A stretch of DNA of 56,236 nt from Bacteroidota bacterium (GCA_029571985.1 JAKQVC010000046.1:1-56236); one strand, 5' to 3'. Positions 10,001 through 17,928 are shown, numbered from the stretch's first letter. Notes: generated from the letters alone by a model not told the origin. Made by a program: numbers and translations.

Positions 10001-10347
10001 GTGGTACCATCATATCTGTTCAGCCCGTTGTTCGTGCCAATCCACAAAAAACCCCGGCTGTCTTCCATCAGACAGGTAATTGTATTATCACTTAATCCGT
10101 TTTCTGTGCTCATGTTTTCAAAGTGCACATCCGGAAAAACTTGTGCCCGGATGGTGGCGGGCGATAAAAACAGGCAACAACCTATGAGGAGGAGATACCA
10201 GCAAAATGTTCGGAAACCACATACCCGGCTATCGGTTTGAAGAGAGGTAAAACGTATCGGGACTTGCGTAGGGATATCGGCGGGATACAAAAAAGAGCTG
10301 TCAGGGTGCGAATGCACAACAAGCCTGAATTTAATTTGAGCCGACAT
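7099..10347 (-). CDS. Two-component-propeller sensor histidine kinase (HisKA_3 type)
   Basis: A 1082-residue membrane kinase. A hydrophobic signal segment at about 47-68 ends in RAQ. It is followed by a large periplasmic region (about 75-765) with Reg_prop beta-propeller repeats (DSRGFLWIGTNNGLNRYDG and relatives), then a Y_Y_Y domain (about 770-840), one membrane helix (about 850-872), a HisKA_3 dimerisation domain with His895 in NDLHDDVGSALS, and a C-terminal HATPase with EAINNVLKYA and DNGVGFD motifs. Such kinases often sense polysaccharides or other surface ligands. No receiver or AraC output domain is fused, so the signal passes to the separate NarL-type regulator downstream. The N-terminus is unusually long (about 45 residues before the hydrophobic segment); a -7 element 4 nt upstream supports this start. 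Confidence 0.92.
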   Translation of the reverse strand: MSAQIKFRLVVHSHPDSSFLYPADIPTQVPIRFTSLQTDSRVCGFRTFCWYLLLIGCCLFLSPATIRAQVFPDVHFENMSTENGLSDNTITCLMEDSRGFLWIGTNNGLNRYDGTTFDVFTYQEDNENSISGNFISALIEDNSGVIWIGTRDGGITRYNPNAKPSQRFRRFMHIPGDSSSLYSNRIITIAELNDNYIVFSAEGISTGFINRKTFKISYHTIVEENSAVVDYRTARPAPDGNAWMQHIKPIGSHIYVSKLAGGYVHCYDRKNPILTEYASNAAAGSIQHFAVDGDTLWIGGWKPGLFIQKNPLNKKDTSKVIIEKVVDIPAEVIHVLSWNENIILAATKGNGLYMVNKKTFEYIVLQHDRSDAFSLANNKVNCLLKDSRGILWVGTASGLCKYNDKQWQFKAQLISTDFTKEIGHFSIFEFNPHTFGILTNSGMYRYDAYTSSFNLHSFTFQQKPINPTSIVQVNKDLFYLTSESGIFQIDTHSLHIDFLEVRDVINPESKIPYNSDAIIRENYQVYQAILDTFSNHHLQVFSTIGSGIGMFDPDSKIFTVFFQYTQYQNTLSNNFCRCMYKDAEGNIWIGSSEGLNKWQKQWPIKNNFTVYKHSIGDSLSISHSNISGIWEDPDGIIWVTTANGLNAFDGKVFKHYTETVSGLTQMYGLYPDNNGNLWIPVKGGFEVFNMQQKKFRFAPIINAGWSLKNMAKLLKASDGNWMYGAGNYLITFNPDTYVFETSFPDLYIKDLSVGDKHLYEDLDLHHLVFDHDENFISISFSSLQLSQPKTVKYTYKLAGLTNKWTHLGNANSINFTSLPPGSYTLYVRVTNPQGDWSEPIQMIQFQILKPYWSTWWFVAICFLIAGSIIYAIFRYREQQLKKLIAMRTKIANDLHDDVGSALSTISLFSEVAKKKSSNNVDLQSILDKITGISSEMQDNMTHIVWSLQPRNDNFDQMMLRIKSYALENLSVKNVRVRFEKDEKLSGLKVPANKRKELFLIYKEAINNVLKYAQADDVYIQFKKESSLLIMEITDNGVGFDTETPNDGNGMFTMRERARALNGSLSITSKSGKGTTVQLSFVL

Positions 10348-10351
10348 CAGT

Positions 10352-10359
10352 CAAAAATA
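10352..10359 (-). promoter_or_regulatory. Putative -7 element (TATTTTTG) 4 nt before the kinase start
   Basis: Minus-strand TATTTTTG fits TAnnTTTG, and exactly 4 nt separate it from the kinase ATG at 10347. Transcription would begin at or next to the start codon. Confidence 0.5.
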
Positions 10360-10446
10360 TACATTTCTCCTTGCAAACACTAGTGAAAGCAAATGCGTCT
10401 ACAGGTTAGGGAAATGTTCCGGCTGTGTACGATTGGCCTTCCGGTA

Positions 10447-10937
10447 TTAATTATTTTTCTTCCTCTTTTTCTCGACGTCCTTTTTTATTTCTTCAAAGGC
10501 ATTCAAGGGCACCACTAGGTGGCGATTTTCTACACAATCCCAAATATTCAGATAGTTTTCTGAAACAACATTATGTGTTTTCCATTGAGTATACTCTGCA
10601 TACAGCATGAGCGTACAAATGTCGGTTGCTGTTATAAAATCACGCTCTTCTAATGAAACAACCGCCGAGTTTGGAGCATAGGTGCCATCGAAACGAATAG
10701 TGCCAATAATTTTGCCCGGTGCCGACTTGGAAAAGAATACACAAGTTGCTGTATCGTTTTCGATATAGGAAAAATACCCACCAATATTTTTCTGTTTTGG
10801 TATTTGGCTAAAAATAAATCTGTTCCTATCCAGGATGCTAATTCAGATTTAAATAATTGTTTGCCTTCTTGAACAATAGGCTGCGCATCCTCAGTTGGGT
10901 TTTTTTGAGCGAGTACATGAACTATGTTCACCACCAT
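10447..10937 (-). pseudogene. Small secreted protein of unknown function, broken by a frameshift
   Basis: Two frames read together give one protein. From ATG 10937 the frame encodes a short hydrophobic N-terminus ending LAQ, then KSELASWIGTDLFLAKYQNRK. After a run of five A on the minus strand (10787-10791) the coherent sequence continues in another frame: GGYFSYIENDTATCVFFSKS, then GTIRFDGTYAPNSA, ending in a Lys-rich tail with TAA at 10447. Adding one A to the run restores one frame (NRKNIGGYFSY). The pattern ASWxGTDxFL...GGYFSY...CVFFSK recurs in small secreted Bacteroidota proteins of unknown role, as I recall. A true mutation or a homopolymer sequencing error is equally possible. Upstream codons (from 10982) continue in frame without an ATG, so the N-terminus is also uncertain. 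Confidence 0.7.
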
Positions 10938-11037
10938 GAAAAGCGCACCTAAAATGTGTTTATTCGCGAAAACCAGGCATTATTTGTGCATAATATGCCA
11001 ACCACAAGTGAAAAACTCCCCACATACGACACGTAGG

Positions 11038-12354
11038 TTAATCAACCATAATCCCGGTCATAAAATTATTGAACATCAGACCTTGCAGTATAAACGAGCC
11101 AATAATAATCAAATAACCAACAGGCTTCCATCTATAGTAATGATACAGCCAATAGGCAAGCAAAAATCCTGTTACAATGCTCATTTCTAAAGTATATTGA
11201 ATGTGTTTGTAAAAAACCGGATAGACACATAACCAAACTAAATAAGTACCAACGAGCAAGGGAATAAAATGGACCGGTTTAAATTTTGGGAGACTAAATA
11301 TCCAAAGTACCACTATCAAAGCAAATGGCGTAGCCTGCATATAGCGATTGATACCGTTTAAATAGGTGGCGTTATACCCAATCTTTTGGTCATAGAACCA
11401 CTCCGGATTAAAGAAAACCACACTGAAGAAACTCATAACCAGGTATATAATGGCAAATAGTGTATAATTTGAAATTGTTAACGGTTTATGCAGAAGCCAT
11501 CTCACTAAGCATGCAAGACCCGCGACACTCACGAAGCATCCCAGCCAAAAATTAAAATAACTCAGGCGTGTTGCCCATACTTCTGTTGCGCGCCCCATAG
11601 GCAAGACAGGCCAGCCAAATTTCCGTCCCCAGGCCTCGGATTGTGTCTGATAATAGGCAAAAAAATTACCCGTTTGAACAAATTGTAAAACACTAACCAA
11701 CAACACCCCAAGCAGCACCGGCGCCAGATATATCAGCAGTATTTCGCGCCAGTTAACATTCCGAACGGATGATATGACCGGGGTTAACATTAAACTCATA
11801 CCGATAGCTGCGGGTAAAATAAATAGAGCACTGGCTCTTGTGAGCGAAGCCAGGAAAATACCCGTGAATATATATACCTTTTTATTTTGCTTGATTCCAT
11901 AAATCATCATTACGCCAAATAAGAAAAATGCAGATTCAGAAAGGGGGGTAATTAGAAAAAACATGAAGGGTAGCGACATAAACAACCCCAAATGAAGGAT
12001 ATCCGGTTTTAATTGTTTGCATAAGCAGCACAAACTCAAAAAATACACCAGTCCGTTAAGTATGCTTATGCCCAAGGCATTGAATCCTGTAGCCTTCCAC
12101 CAATAGGGAAACAAGGGTAAAAACCCGGCATTGCATGCGGAATTTGGAACAAAAGAATAATTATTGTCTTTAATAGATGCGTAAAATGTCGCATCCCATT
12201 TGAGCAAGGTTTCATGAGCGGGAATCGCCGTTACAATTTGTGTGGCATACAGTATATAATAGATAATAAAACCCAGAGTAGTATATAGCAGGATGGGCAA
12301 TACATAATATTGCTGTAACAGGGATATAACGCCCGTCTTGTTTTGAAACTTCAT
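11038..12354 (-). CDS. PIG-V-like GT-C membrane glycosyltransferase
   Basis: A 438-residue multi-pass inner-membrane protein with about ten hydrophobic helices. The first large loop contains KWDATFYASI and, further on, FLPLFPYWW. These correspond to the WDAxWY...xxFPLYP pattern of PIG-V/GT-C glycosyltransferases, whose acidic residue in the first loop binds the lipid-phosphate sugar donor. It probably adds a mannose-like sugar from a polyprenyl-phosphate donor to a glycan or protein on the periplasmic side. The acceptor is unknown and no other glycan genes are adjacent. Start ATG 12354 gives a normal N-terminal cytoplasmic tail before the first helix. Confidence 0.75.
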   Translation of the reverse strand: MKFQNKTGVISLLQQYYVLPILLYTTLGFIIYYILYATQIVTAIPAHETLLKWDATFYASIKDNNYSFVPNSACNAGFLPLFPYWWKATGFNALGISILNGLVYFLSLCCLCKQLKPDILHLGLFMSLPFMFFLITPLSESAFFLFGVMMIYGIKQNKKVYIFTGIFLASLTRASALFILPAAIGMSLMLTPVISSVRNVNWREILLIYLAPVLLGVLLVSVLQFVQTGNFFAYYQTQSEAWGRKFGWPVLPMGRATEVWATRLSYFNFWLGCFVSVAGLACLVRWLLHKPLTISNYTLFAIIYLVMSFFSVVFFNPEWFYDQKIGYNATYLNGINRYMQATPFALIVVLWIFSLPKFKPVHFIPLLVGTYLVWLCVYPVFYKHIQYTLEMSIVTGFLLAYWLYHYYRWKPVGYLIIIGSFILQGLMFNNFMTGIMVD

Positions 12355-12686
12355 GGAGAGTGTTTTTGGAAGCGTTAATTTCTATCCATTAAATATATCC
12401 TTTATTTTGCATAATTGTACAGATAAAACACGAGTGAAAGTATATGATATACAATCCGTCAATGAAAATGACACCACGGTGATAATTTATACTGATGTGA
12501 AATGCATATTAATCTGCATGATGCGTAAAAAATAGCCCTTTACAATAATAACGCAGTATGTAGATGACAATACGATGTGTGTTTTGCTATATATCTTACC
12601 ATATCCGTGATCATGATGTTCAGGTGACCGGGCTATAAAAGGTTTCATATGTTCTTGATGAACATATGAGCAGATTAAGCAATTCT
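12355..12686. other. Gene-free AT-rich stretch with one hairpin
   Basis: About 330 bp lie between the GT-C gene and the lipoprotein gene. I find no credible coding frame and no tRNA-like structure. A perfect 10-bp inverted repeat (TCATATGTTC, loop TTGAT) at 12645-12669 lies just past the stop of the lipoprotein gene. It has no T-run, so it is not a standard terminator. Confidence 0.5.
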
Positions 12687-13205
12687 TTAGCCGCGTTTAT
12701 AATGCCAGACACTTCCATCAGAAGTTTCTATTTCCAACACGTAGTCATCTATTCGATAAATGAGGCCGCAAAACGAGCGAGTATTGGAATACACCTGCCC
12801 TGTTCTGGTATTATAAGTATCCCGAATCTCTGCAAAGGTGATAAATGGTTTTGCTTGTTGATTGGAAGCTTCAATGGTAATAAAATATTCTCCTGTCCAA
12901 TTGATATATGGACATTTCATGCAATATTGTTTGATGGTAAAGTTTTGCAGGGAATCAAAAATAATTTCGGTCTCAGGAGGCGATGTCGTTAAACCTCGAG
13001 GAGCCATTGATGCTGAATCGATCAGCGTATCCCCTCCGGATAATTGTGCGGTATATTGCAGCCTCCAGGTTCCGGATAATTGATTTATCAACTCTTGGGA
13101 ATACCCCTCCGAGACTGCGTTATTCGTGTACACATCCCTAAGCGGAATCGTGCATCCCATGATACAATTAAGCACAACCAGTATGAAAACCGAATAAGCT
13201 AACAT
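12687..13205 (-). CDS. Lipoprotein of unknown function
   Basis: From ATG 13205 this is a 172-residue protein beginning MLAYSVFILVVLNCIMGC, a short signal with a lipobox-like Cys at residue 18, so it is probably anchored in the outer membrane. The frame stays open upstream to 13268, but the extra 21 residues would lie before the signal peptide and are unlikely. The mature part contains a GTWRLQY segment and a C-terminal beta-rich pattern similar to lipocalin-like Bacteroidota lipoproteins, but I do not recognise a named family. It lies downstream of the DUF4932-like gene in the same direction (67 bp from this start) and may share its transcript. Confidence 0.65.
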   Translation of the reverse strand: MLAYSVFILVVLNCIMGCTIPLRDVYTNNAVSEGYSQELINQLSGTWRLQYTAQLSGGDTLIDSASMAPRGLTTSPPETEIIFDSLQNFTIKQYCMKCPYINWTGEYFITIEASNQQAKPFITFAEIRDTYNTRTGQVYSNTRSFCGLIYRIDDYVLEIETSDGSVWHYKRG

Positions 13206-13272
13206 TCGAAAGCGCAAGGGGCTTCCTTTTATGCTATACAAACGGGTATCGGGCGCATCGTGAAGCATTTAG

Positions 13273-14349
13273 TTATTTAACAGGCGTGAAGGTTGTAGAG
13301 GTTTCTAAGCACCAGTCTAATAATTTTGGATACAAGTCGTTGATGTTTTCTGATGTTGATTTATTCTGATACAATTCAACCAGCTTTGCTCCGAATTGTT
13401 TGCTGGCGAAGAAGCCGCGACTCGCATTGATATCGTGCCATTCGGACGCAGCTTGTGCTGCATAGTCAGGAAAATACTGATACACAAAAAGATCATACAC
13501 CGCCCATGTCATATATTCATTAAAGGTGGCGAGCTTGTAATTTTCATATCCACTTCCCTTATCCCAAACAGCAGGGTCGAAGCAGGCTTTAATTTGCTTC
13601 TTATGTTTTTCAGAAGCCGGGTTCACATAATCATGGTCAATCTCAGTAAAGAACATATGCACGCCTATGGCGATATCGTACTCAGGAATATCACGCACAC
13701 GCGTTGCCGTAAAAAGCTGATCAGGAATATTAATAAAGCTGGTTGATTTATTATTAAAAGTGCGTTGACAATTCATTCTTCCCACCAATGGCGAAACAAT
13801 GATTTGATGGTTTAATTCAATGTTTTGATTGAAGGTTTCAGACAAAAAAGTGGTAATGGCCGGTATATATAAAACACTGTCATATAATACACGCAGTCGT
13901 TCGTAATAAGCTTTTTTGTCGGCGTAAAAAGCACGGAATCCAGAAATTCGAGCAAAATCTTCTACGAGTGCAAGGTTATCTTCAAATTCATTGATGTCTT
14001 TGCCCATCGCATAAAACTTGTGCACCCGGTGTAAGCTGCCCGCCGCGTCGAACTCAAACGCTACGGCATCCGTTCTGAAACTCAAAAGCTTGTCCCATAA
14101 TTCGCGGGAATAGTTGACTTTGGCCATAATCGGATGATCTTTATAAGGATCAAAATGCGCTAATATCTCCTGATAATAGTCTGAGTTTTTGTTTACTTCA
14201 TTAAAATCATTTTTGCCATATTCTGTAATGGCCAGTATAATATTGGCCAACTCGTATGTTTCATTAAATTGAATCACAGATTCACCGGCGTGGAGCTTGC
14301 CGGGACGAAGGGTGACAAGCGCAAGTAAGAGGAGGAAACTTGTTTTCAT
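13273..14349 (-). CDS. DUF4932-like secreted protein
   Basis: From ATG 14349 this is a 358-residue protein with a signal peptide (MKTSFLLLLALVTLRPGKLHAG). The frame is open for a further 42 codons upstream, but those precede the signal sequence. The body resembles the Bacteroidota DUF4932 family: an early ELANIILAITEYG segment, then HMFFTEIDHDYVNP at about residue 230-245, in which His, Glu and His could form a metal site. The function of the family is not known to me, and a peptidase-like activity is only a possibility. It is followed by the lipoprotein gene on the same strand. Confidence 0.65.
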   Translation of the reverse strand: MKTSFLLLLALVTLRPGKLHAGESVIQFNETYELANIILAITEYGKNDFNEVNKNSDYYQEILAHFDPYKDHPIMAKVNYSRELWDKLLSFRTDAVAFEFDAAGSLHRVHKFYAMGKDINEFEDNLALVEDFARISGFRAFYADKKAYYERLRVLYDSVLYIPAITTFLSETFNQNIELNHQIIVSPLVGRMNCQRTFNNKSTSFINIPDQLFTATRVRDIPEYDIAIGVHMFFTEIDHDYVNPASEKHKKQIKACFDPAVWDKGSGYENYKLATFNEYMTWAVYDLFVYQYFPDYAAQAASEWHDINASRGFFASKQFGAKLVELYQNKSTSENINDLYPKLLDWCLETSTTFTPVK

Positions 14350-14558
14350 ACTAGTAAAAATATTACAAATTATACATATAATGAAATAATCTATATATAG
14401 CTTAAGGGTTTCAGTGGAACATGATTTCGGGTAAAGAGGTGCATTGCCAACGGATTCTCTGCTTACCTGTTTCATAAGTTATCCGCATGTGAAAAGTATT
14501 TGCGATAATTAATAGTGAAATAACGAAGCTTTGCAGCGTTTTACTATCTGCAAGACGT

Positions 14559-16739
14559 TCAAATGGCAATAATTACTTTGTACAAATCACCATTCACCCA
14601 CCACAATTCAAAATCGTCTTGTACAGAGGATTCAAAAATAGCTTTCGCTTGTGCAAAGGTCATTGGCGGTTGACTAGGTTGCAGAAGTGGTACCAGCGAC
14701 TCGAGTATGCCGGCAATTGGGGTTGGCAAGGTGAGCGTAATTGTTTCGCCGAAAAGCGAGAAGTCAAGTTGTGTTTCAGCGTATTCAACGCCGCGCTTTT
14801 TTCTGATGCGCGTTTCTGTTTGTTTGCACGCGCCCATGCATAATAATCTTTGTGTCGGTTTTGGCAATCTGAATGGTTCTGTTTGCAGGATATGTTCGAT
14901 ATAATCCGGCGCATGCGTTGTAACCGGAACGTCATCAGCAAACCAATAGTGCAAAGGTAAATCCAGACCTGCACCCTGCATATAATTATACAGCGATACG
15001 CGCAATCCCTCTGAAAACATATCGTGATTTCCACCGGTCGGGTCGCTGTGTTCAATATCGTTATCAGCAAAGGTGATATTTGCTGCGCGATGTGCCTGCA
15101 CCTGAAATTTTTCCGGTTGTAATCCAACAGGACTATGTGCCGTCATGGCAAAGCGATGCCAGAACGCAGAGGCTAATACACCACTATCAAATAATTGCCG
15201 AACAATTTCTAAACTGTCAATGGTTTCCTGATCTGTTTGCGTGGGAAATCCGTACATCAAATACGCGTGCACTAAAATTTCCGCTTCTGTAAAATTACGC
15301 AACACATGTGTAACCTGTTCGATGGTGACGCCTTTATTAATGAGTGCCAGCAATCGGTCTGACGCCACTTCCAGACCACCACTCACGCCTACGCATCCAC
15401 TCGCCTTTAATAACAGACATAAATCACGCGTAAAACTTTTCTCAAAACGAATATTTGTCCACCACCGCACACTCAATTTTCTTTGCAGAATTTCAATAGC
15501 CACATCGCGCATTAATGCCGGCGGTGCGGCTTCATCTACAAAATGAAATCCATTATCACCCGTACTTTGCATTAAAGCTTCCATGCGGTCGACAATGCCA
15601 ATAGCAGTAAGTGGACTATAATCTGCAATATAGGGAAGTGACACATCGCAAAAGGTGCATTTGCCCCAATAGCAACCATGCGCCATGGTGAGTTTATTCC
15701 AACGACCATTGCTCCACAAACTATGCATGGGATTCAGTATTTCAATGGCCTGTATGTATGCAGATAAAGGCAAACCGGAATAATCCGGCGTACCGGTTTT
15801 ATCAAAGGCGTAGTCGGGACTTTCGGCATGATTGATAAACACGACTTGTTGATTCTGTAAAACGAAGGTGCGTTTTAATGCAGAAAGGGGAATATCCTGA
15901 TGCAGGTATCGCCAAATATTTTCTAAAGGTGCTTCGCCATCGTCTAAAGAAATAAAATCGAAAAACTCAAATACACGCACATCGCTAAGTGAACGTAATT
16001 CGGTATTGACAAATCCTCCACCAAATGCAATTTTTATTTCCGGATATTGCAATTTAATGTATTGTGCACAGCGAAACGCAGCATATACATTGCCCGGAAA
16101 AGGCGCGGTAATGGCTACAAGTATAGGATTCGTTTTCTGAATGTGTTCCGCCGTCAGCGCGAATAAAATTTCATCACCAAATGTCGGCGTAGTGTTAAGT
16201 GCTTCATACAGCGCATCAAAGGTATTTGCTGAACGAGCCAGTCTTTCGGCGTACCGGCTGAAGCCGAAATAAGGATCAATATGTTTTTTAATCAGATCTG
16301 CTAAATCTTCGAGATAAAGCGTGCACAGGTGTTTTGCCTGGTCTGCCGGATGCATGTTGCCAAATGCCCAATCTAATGTGTCCAGTTGTGCAAATCTGGC
16401 GCCTTCGGGCAAGATGTTCCGCTGTAAAATGCGTTCAGTTTGCTCCGGATTATTTCCTTGCATGTACGCAATTACCCAATTAATTGTTTCCAGATATTGT
16501 TCTTCCTGAGCTAATGCCTTTTGCGTGTCGGCATCGGCATCTTCCACTTCGCGCAGCGCATAAAATAATTGCCGCAAGGTGTCTGCACAAAAAATTCGAA
16601 GTGTGGCCTCAATGCCGAAGTCTGCCTGAAACGATACAATCCCCCGACTGTTTAAAAAACCCTTTAAGTAAGGTGTAGCCGGATAGGGCGTATTTAACTG
16701 TGTAAAAGGAGGTGTAATAAGCAGCAGCGAATCGGGCAT
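14559..16739 (-). CDS. B12-binding-type radical SAM protein
   Basis: From ATG 16739 this is a 726-residue cytoplasmic enzyme. An N-terminal region (about 1-330) looks like a B12-binding (Rossmann) domain, with VAITAPFPGN and IKIAFGGGFVN segments. A radical SAM TIM-barrel (about 350-600) starts with the cluster motif GCYWGKCTFCD (Cys356, Cys361, Cys364) and continues with the GVSGGLEVASD and YLMYGFPTQ strands. The cluster spacing is CX4CX2C, not the common CX3CX2C; I believe the same CYWGxCTFC form occurs in other B12-type radical SAM proteins. The substrate is unknown. Met8 of the longest frame is chosen because a TATTTTTA element lies 4 nt upstream and the sequence then begins MPDSLLLITPPF, typical of the family. 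Confidence 0.85.
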   Translation of the reverse strand: MPDSLLLITPPFTQLNTPYPATPYLKGFLNSRGIVSFQADFGIEATLRIFCADTLRQLFYALREVEDADADTQKALAQEEQYLETINWVIAYMQGNNPEQTERILQRNILPEGARFAQLDTLDWAFGNMHPADQAKHLCTLYLEDLADLIKKHIDPYFGFSRYAERLARSANTFDALYEALNTTPTFGDEILFALTAEHIQKTNPILVAITAPFPGNVYAAFRCAQYIKLQYPEIKIAFGGGFVNTELRSLSDVRVFEFFDFISLDDGEAPLENIWRYLHQDIPLSALKRTFVLQNQQVVFINHAESPDYAFDKTGTPDYSGLPLSAYIQAIEILNPMHSLWSNGRWNKLTMAHGCYWGKCTFCDVSLPYIADYSPLTAIGIVDRMEALMQSTGDNGFHFVDEAAPPALMRDVAIEILQRKLSVRWWTNIRFEKSFTRDLCLLLKASGCVGVSGGLEVASDRLLALINKGVTIEQVTHVLRNFTEAEILVHAYLMYGFPTQTDQETIDSLEIVRQLFDSGVLASAFWHRFAMTAHSPVGLQPEKFQVQAHRAANITFADNDIEHSDPTGGNHDMFSEGLRVSLYNYMQGAGLDLPLHYWFADDVPVTTHAPDYIEHILQTEPFRLPKPTQRLLCMGACKQTETRIRKKRGVEYAETQLDFSLFGETITLTLPTPIAGILESLVPLLQPSQPPMTFAQAKAIFESSVQDDFELWWVNGDLYKVIIAI

Positions 16740-16743
16740 GGTG

Positions 16744-16751
16744 TAAAAATA
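16744..16751 (-). promoter_or_regulatory. Putative -7 element (TATTTTTA) 4 nt before the radical SAM start
   Basis: Minus-strand TATTTTTA matches TAnnTTTG except for the last base. It sits 4 nt from ATG 16739 and lies inside the longer open frame, which favours the shorter start. Confidence 0.4.
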
Positions 16752-16882
16752 CAAGAACATTAGCAGAGGCGGTTAACAACATCGGCGTGGAAATGGCGCG
16801 TTGTTTTGCGGGTTTCGCGCTTGTAGGCAAGGCATCCTGTTTTTATTCTAACGAAAGCACTTCAGTATCGATGTGGTTTATC

Positions 16883-16890
16883 TAATTTTG
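16883..16890 (+). promoter_or_regulatory. Putative -7 element (TAATTTTG) 4 nt before the DUF3817 gene
   Basis: TAATTTTG is a full match to TAnnTTTG, followed by CACC and then the ATG at 16895. The transcript would start at the first codon. Confidence 0.5.
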
Positions 16891-16894
16891 CACC

Positions 16895-17221
16895 ATGTCA
16901 GAAAAAAATTCAAAAGCGTGGTATGCAACATCCATAGGCCGGTTCAGAACGGTGGCTATGGCAGAAGGTGTTTCGTTTTTAATTTTATTAGGTATTGCGA
17001 TGCCATTAAAATATGTGGCTGATAAGCCGGGCATGGTTGATGTTTTTGGCTGGATCCACGGCCTCTTATTTATTTCGTACATGATTACAGGACTTCAATT
17101 AAAAATTGAACACGAATGGCCTGCAGGCAAAACGGCACTGGCTGTTGTTGCGGCATTGATTCCTTTTGGGCCGTTTATTCTGGATAAAAAAATATTGCAA
17201 AAGGAAATGCAGGATGCCTGA
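16895..17221 (+). CDS. DUF3817 (YdzA-like) membrane protein
   Basis: A 108-residue protein with three hydrophobic helices (about 20-42, 48-68 and 78-98). The pattern GRFRTVAMAEGVSFLILLG, then PLKY, then VFGWIHGLLFISY is typical of the DUF3817 family of small integral membrane proteins. The function of the family is not established. It is transcribed alone from a likely promoter whose -7 element touches the start codon region, and it diverges from the radical SAM gene. Confidence 0.85.
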   Translation: MSEKNSKAWYATSIGRFRTVAMAEGVSFLILLGIAMPLKYVADKPGMVDVFGWIHGLLFISYMITGLQLKIEHEWPAGKTALAVVAALIPFGPFILDKKILQKEMQDA

Positions 17222-17339
17222 AAAGGCAGTTGCAGTTTTTGCCTAAGCGCATGACCGTTTTCAGTCGGTTTTGCATTTTTTGCAAATATCAACATCTACA
17301 TCTGGCAAAATACCGTAGCCTTTCCGCCGGCATCTCGTG

Positions 17340-17347
17340 TAATTTTG
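17340..17347 (+). promoter_or_regulatory. Putative -7 element (TAATTTTG) for the lipoprotein gene
   Basis: TAATTTTG matches TAnnTTTG and ends 21 nt before ATG 17369. It overlaps the first codon of the longer open frame (TTG 17345), which argues for the internal ATG as the real start. Confidence 0.45.
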
Positions 17348-17368
17348 TTGGATAACGATTATACTGTC

Positions 17369-17845
17369 ATGTATTCTCCTTCCAGACTTTTTTTCGTATT
17401 GATTGCGGCAGTGATTTCAACATCTTTTTTGTCCTGCAAAACGCAAATACCTCCGGCAGAAATAGCCGGACTTTATCAGGATTCCATGCAATTGACCTTG
17501 CGCACCCGTGAAAATGGAAAATGGATATTTACAGAAGCCACCAATAACCCGGTTTTTATGCAGCTTACCATTTCACCTGACGGCAAAGTGCAGGGAAATG
17601 TAGGCGATGCCGTATTTGAGGAGGCTATTTGCCGTACGAATCGCGGTAATCTGGGCCGAAAACTGCATATAAAAACGGATTATCTCATCATCGGAACCCT
17701 CAAAGGCAGTATTTTTCCTGAAGCGCCCGTAACTGAAATGGAAATCAGCCAACCATTTAATCTGGAGGCCGGCAACATCCACGGCACGCTATTTCAGCAT
17801 GGCAATCACGGCGTTTATCCAATGGCCGGACCGGGAGATGATTAA
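17369..17845 (+). CDS. Lipoprotein of unknown function
   Basis: From ATG 17369 this is a 158-residue protein with a signal peptide ending in the lipobox-like FLSC (Cys about residue 23), so it is probably a lipoprotein. The mature part is short and beta-rich (MQLTISPDGKVQGNVGDAVFE), reminiscent of small lipocalin-like Bacteroidota proteins, but I do not recognise a named family. The preceding eight codons of the open frame are excluded because a -7 element overlaps them. It precedes the amylase gene by 83 bp, but the amylase has its own promoter element. Confidence 0.65.
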   Translation: MYSPSRLFFVLIAAVISTSFLSCKTQIPPAEIAGLYQDSMQLTLRTRENGKWIFTEATNNPVFMQLTISPDGKVQGNVGDAVFEEAICRTNRGNLGRKLHIKTDYLIIGTLKGSIFPEAPVTEMEISQPFNLEAGNIHGTLFQHGNHGVYPMAGPGDD

Positions 17846-17916
17846 TGCGGTGCTCATTGTTTGGTAGCCAACACAACAATTCCTTATTTCCGGGCGGGGC
17901 TATAGCCTTTCTGTAG

Positions 17917-17924
17917 TAACTTTA
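17917..17924 (+). promoter_or_regulatory. Putative -7 element (TAACTTTA) 4 nt before the amylase gene
   Basis: TAACTTTA differs from TAnnTTTG only at the last base. It is followed by CCTA and then ATG 17929. Confidence 0.45.
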
Positions 17925-17928
17925 CCTA

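Noticed and set aside
10425-10610. 61-codon plus-strand frame opposite the frameshifted gene
   Set aside because: It is the antisense of the coherent minus-strand protein end and has no coding character.
12353-12535. 60-codon plus-strand frame in the gap after the GT-C gene
   Set aside because: It has no signal, no recognisable motif and no promoter element, and it overlaps the start of the minus-strand gene; random AT-rich frame.
14660-15127. 155-codon minus-strand frame inside the radical SAM gene
   Set aside because: It is a different frame of the same strand over a conserved enzyme and has no coding pattern of its own.
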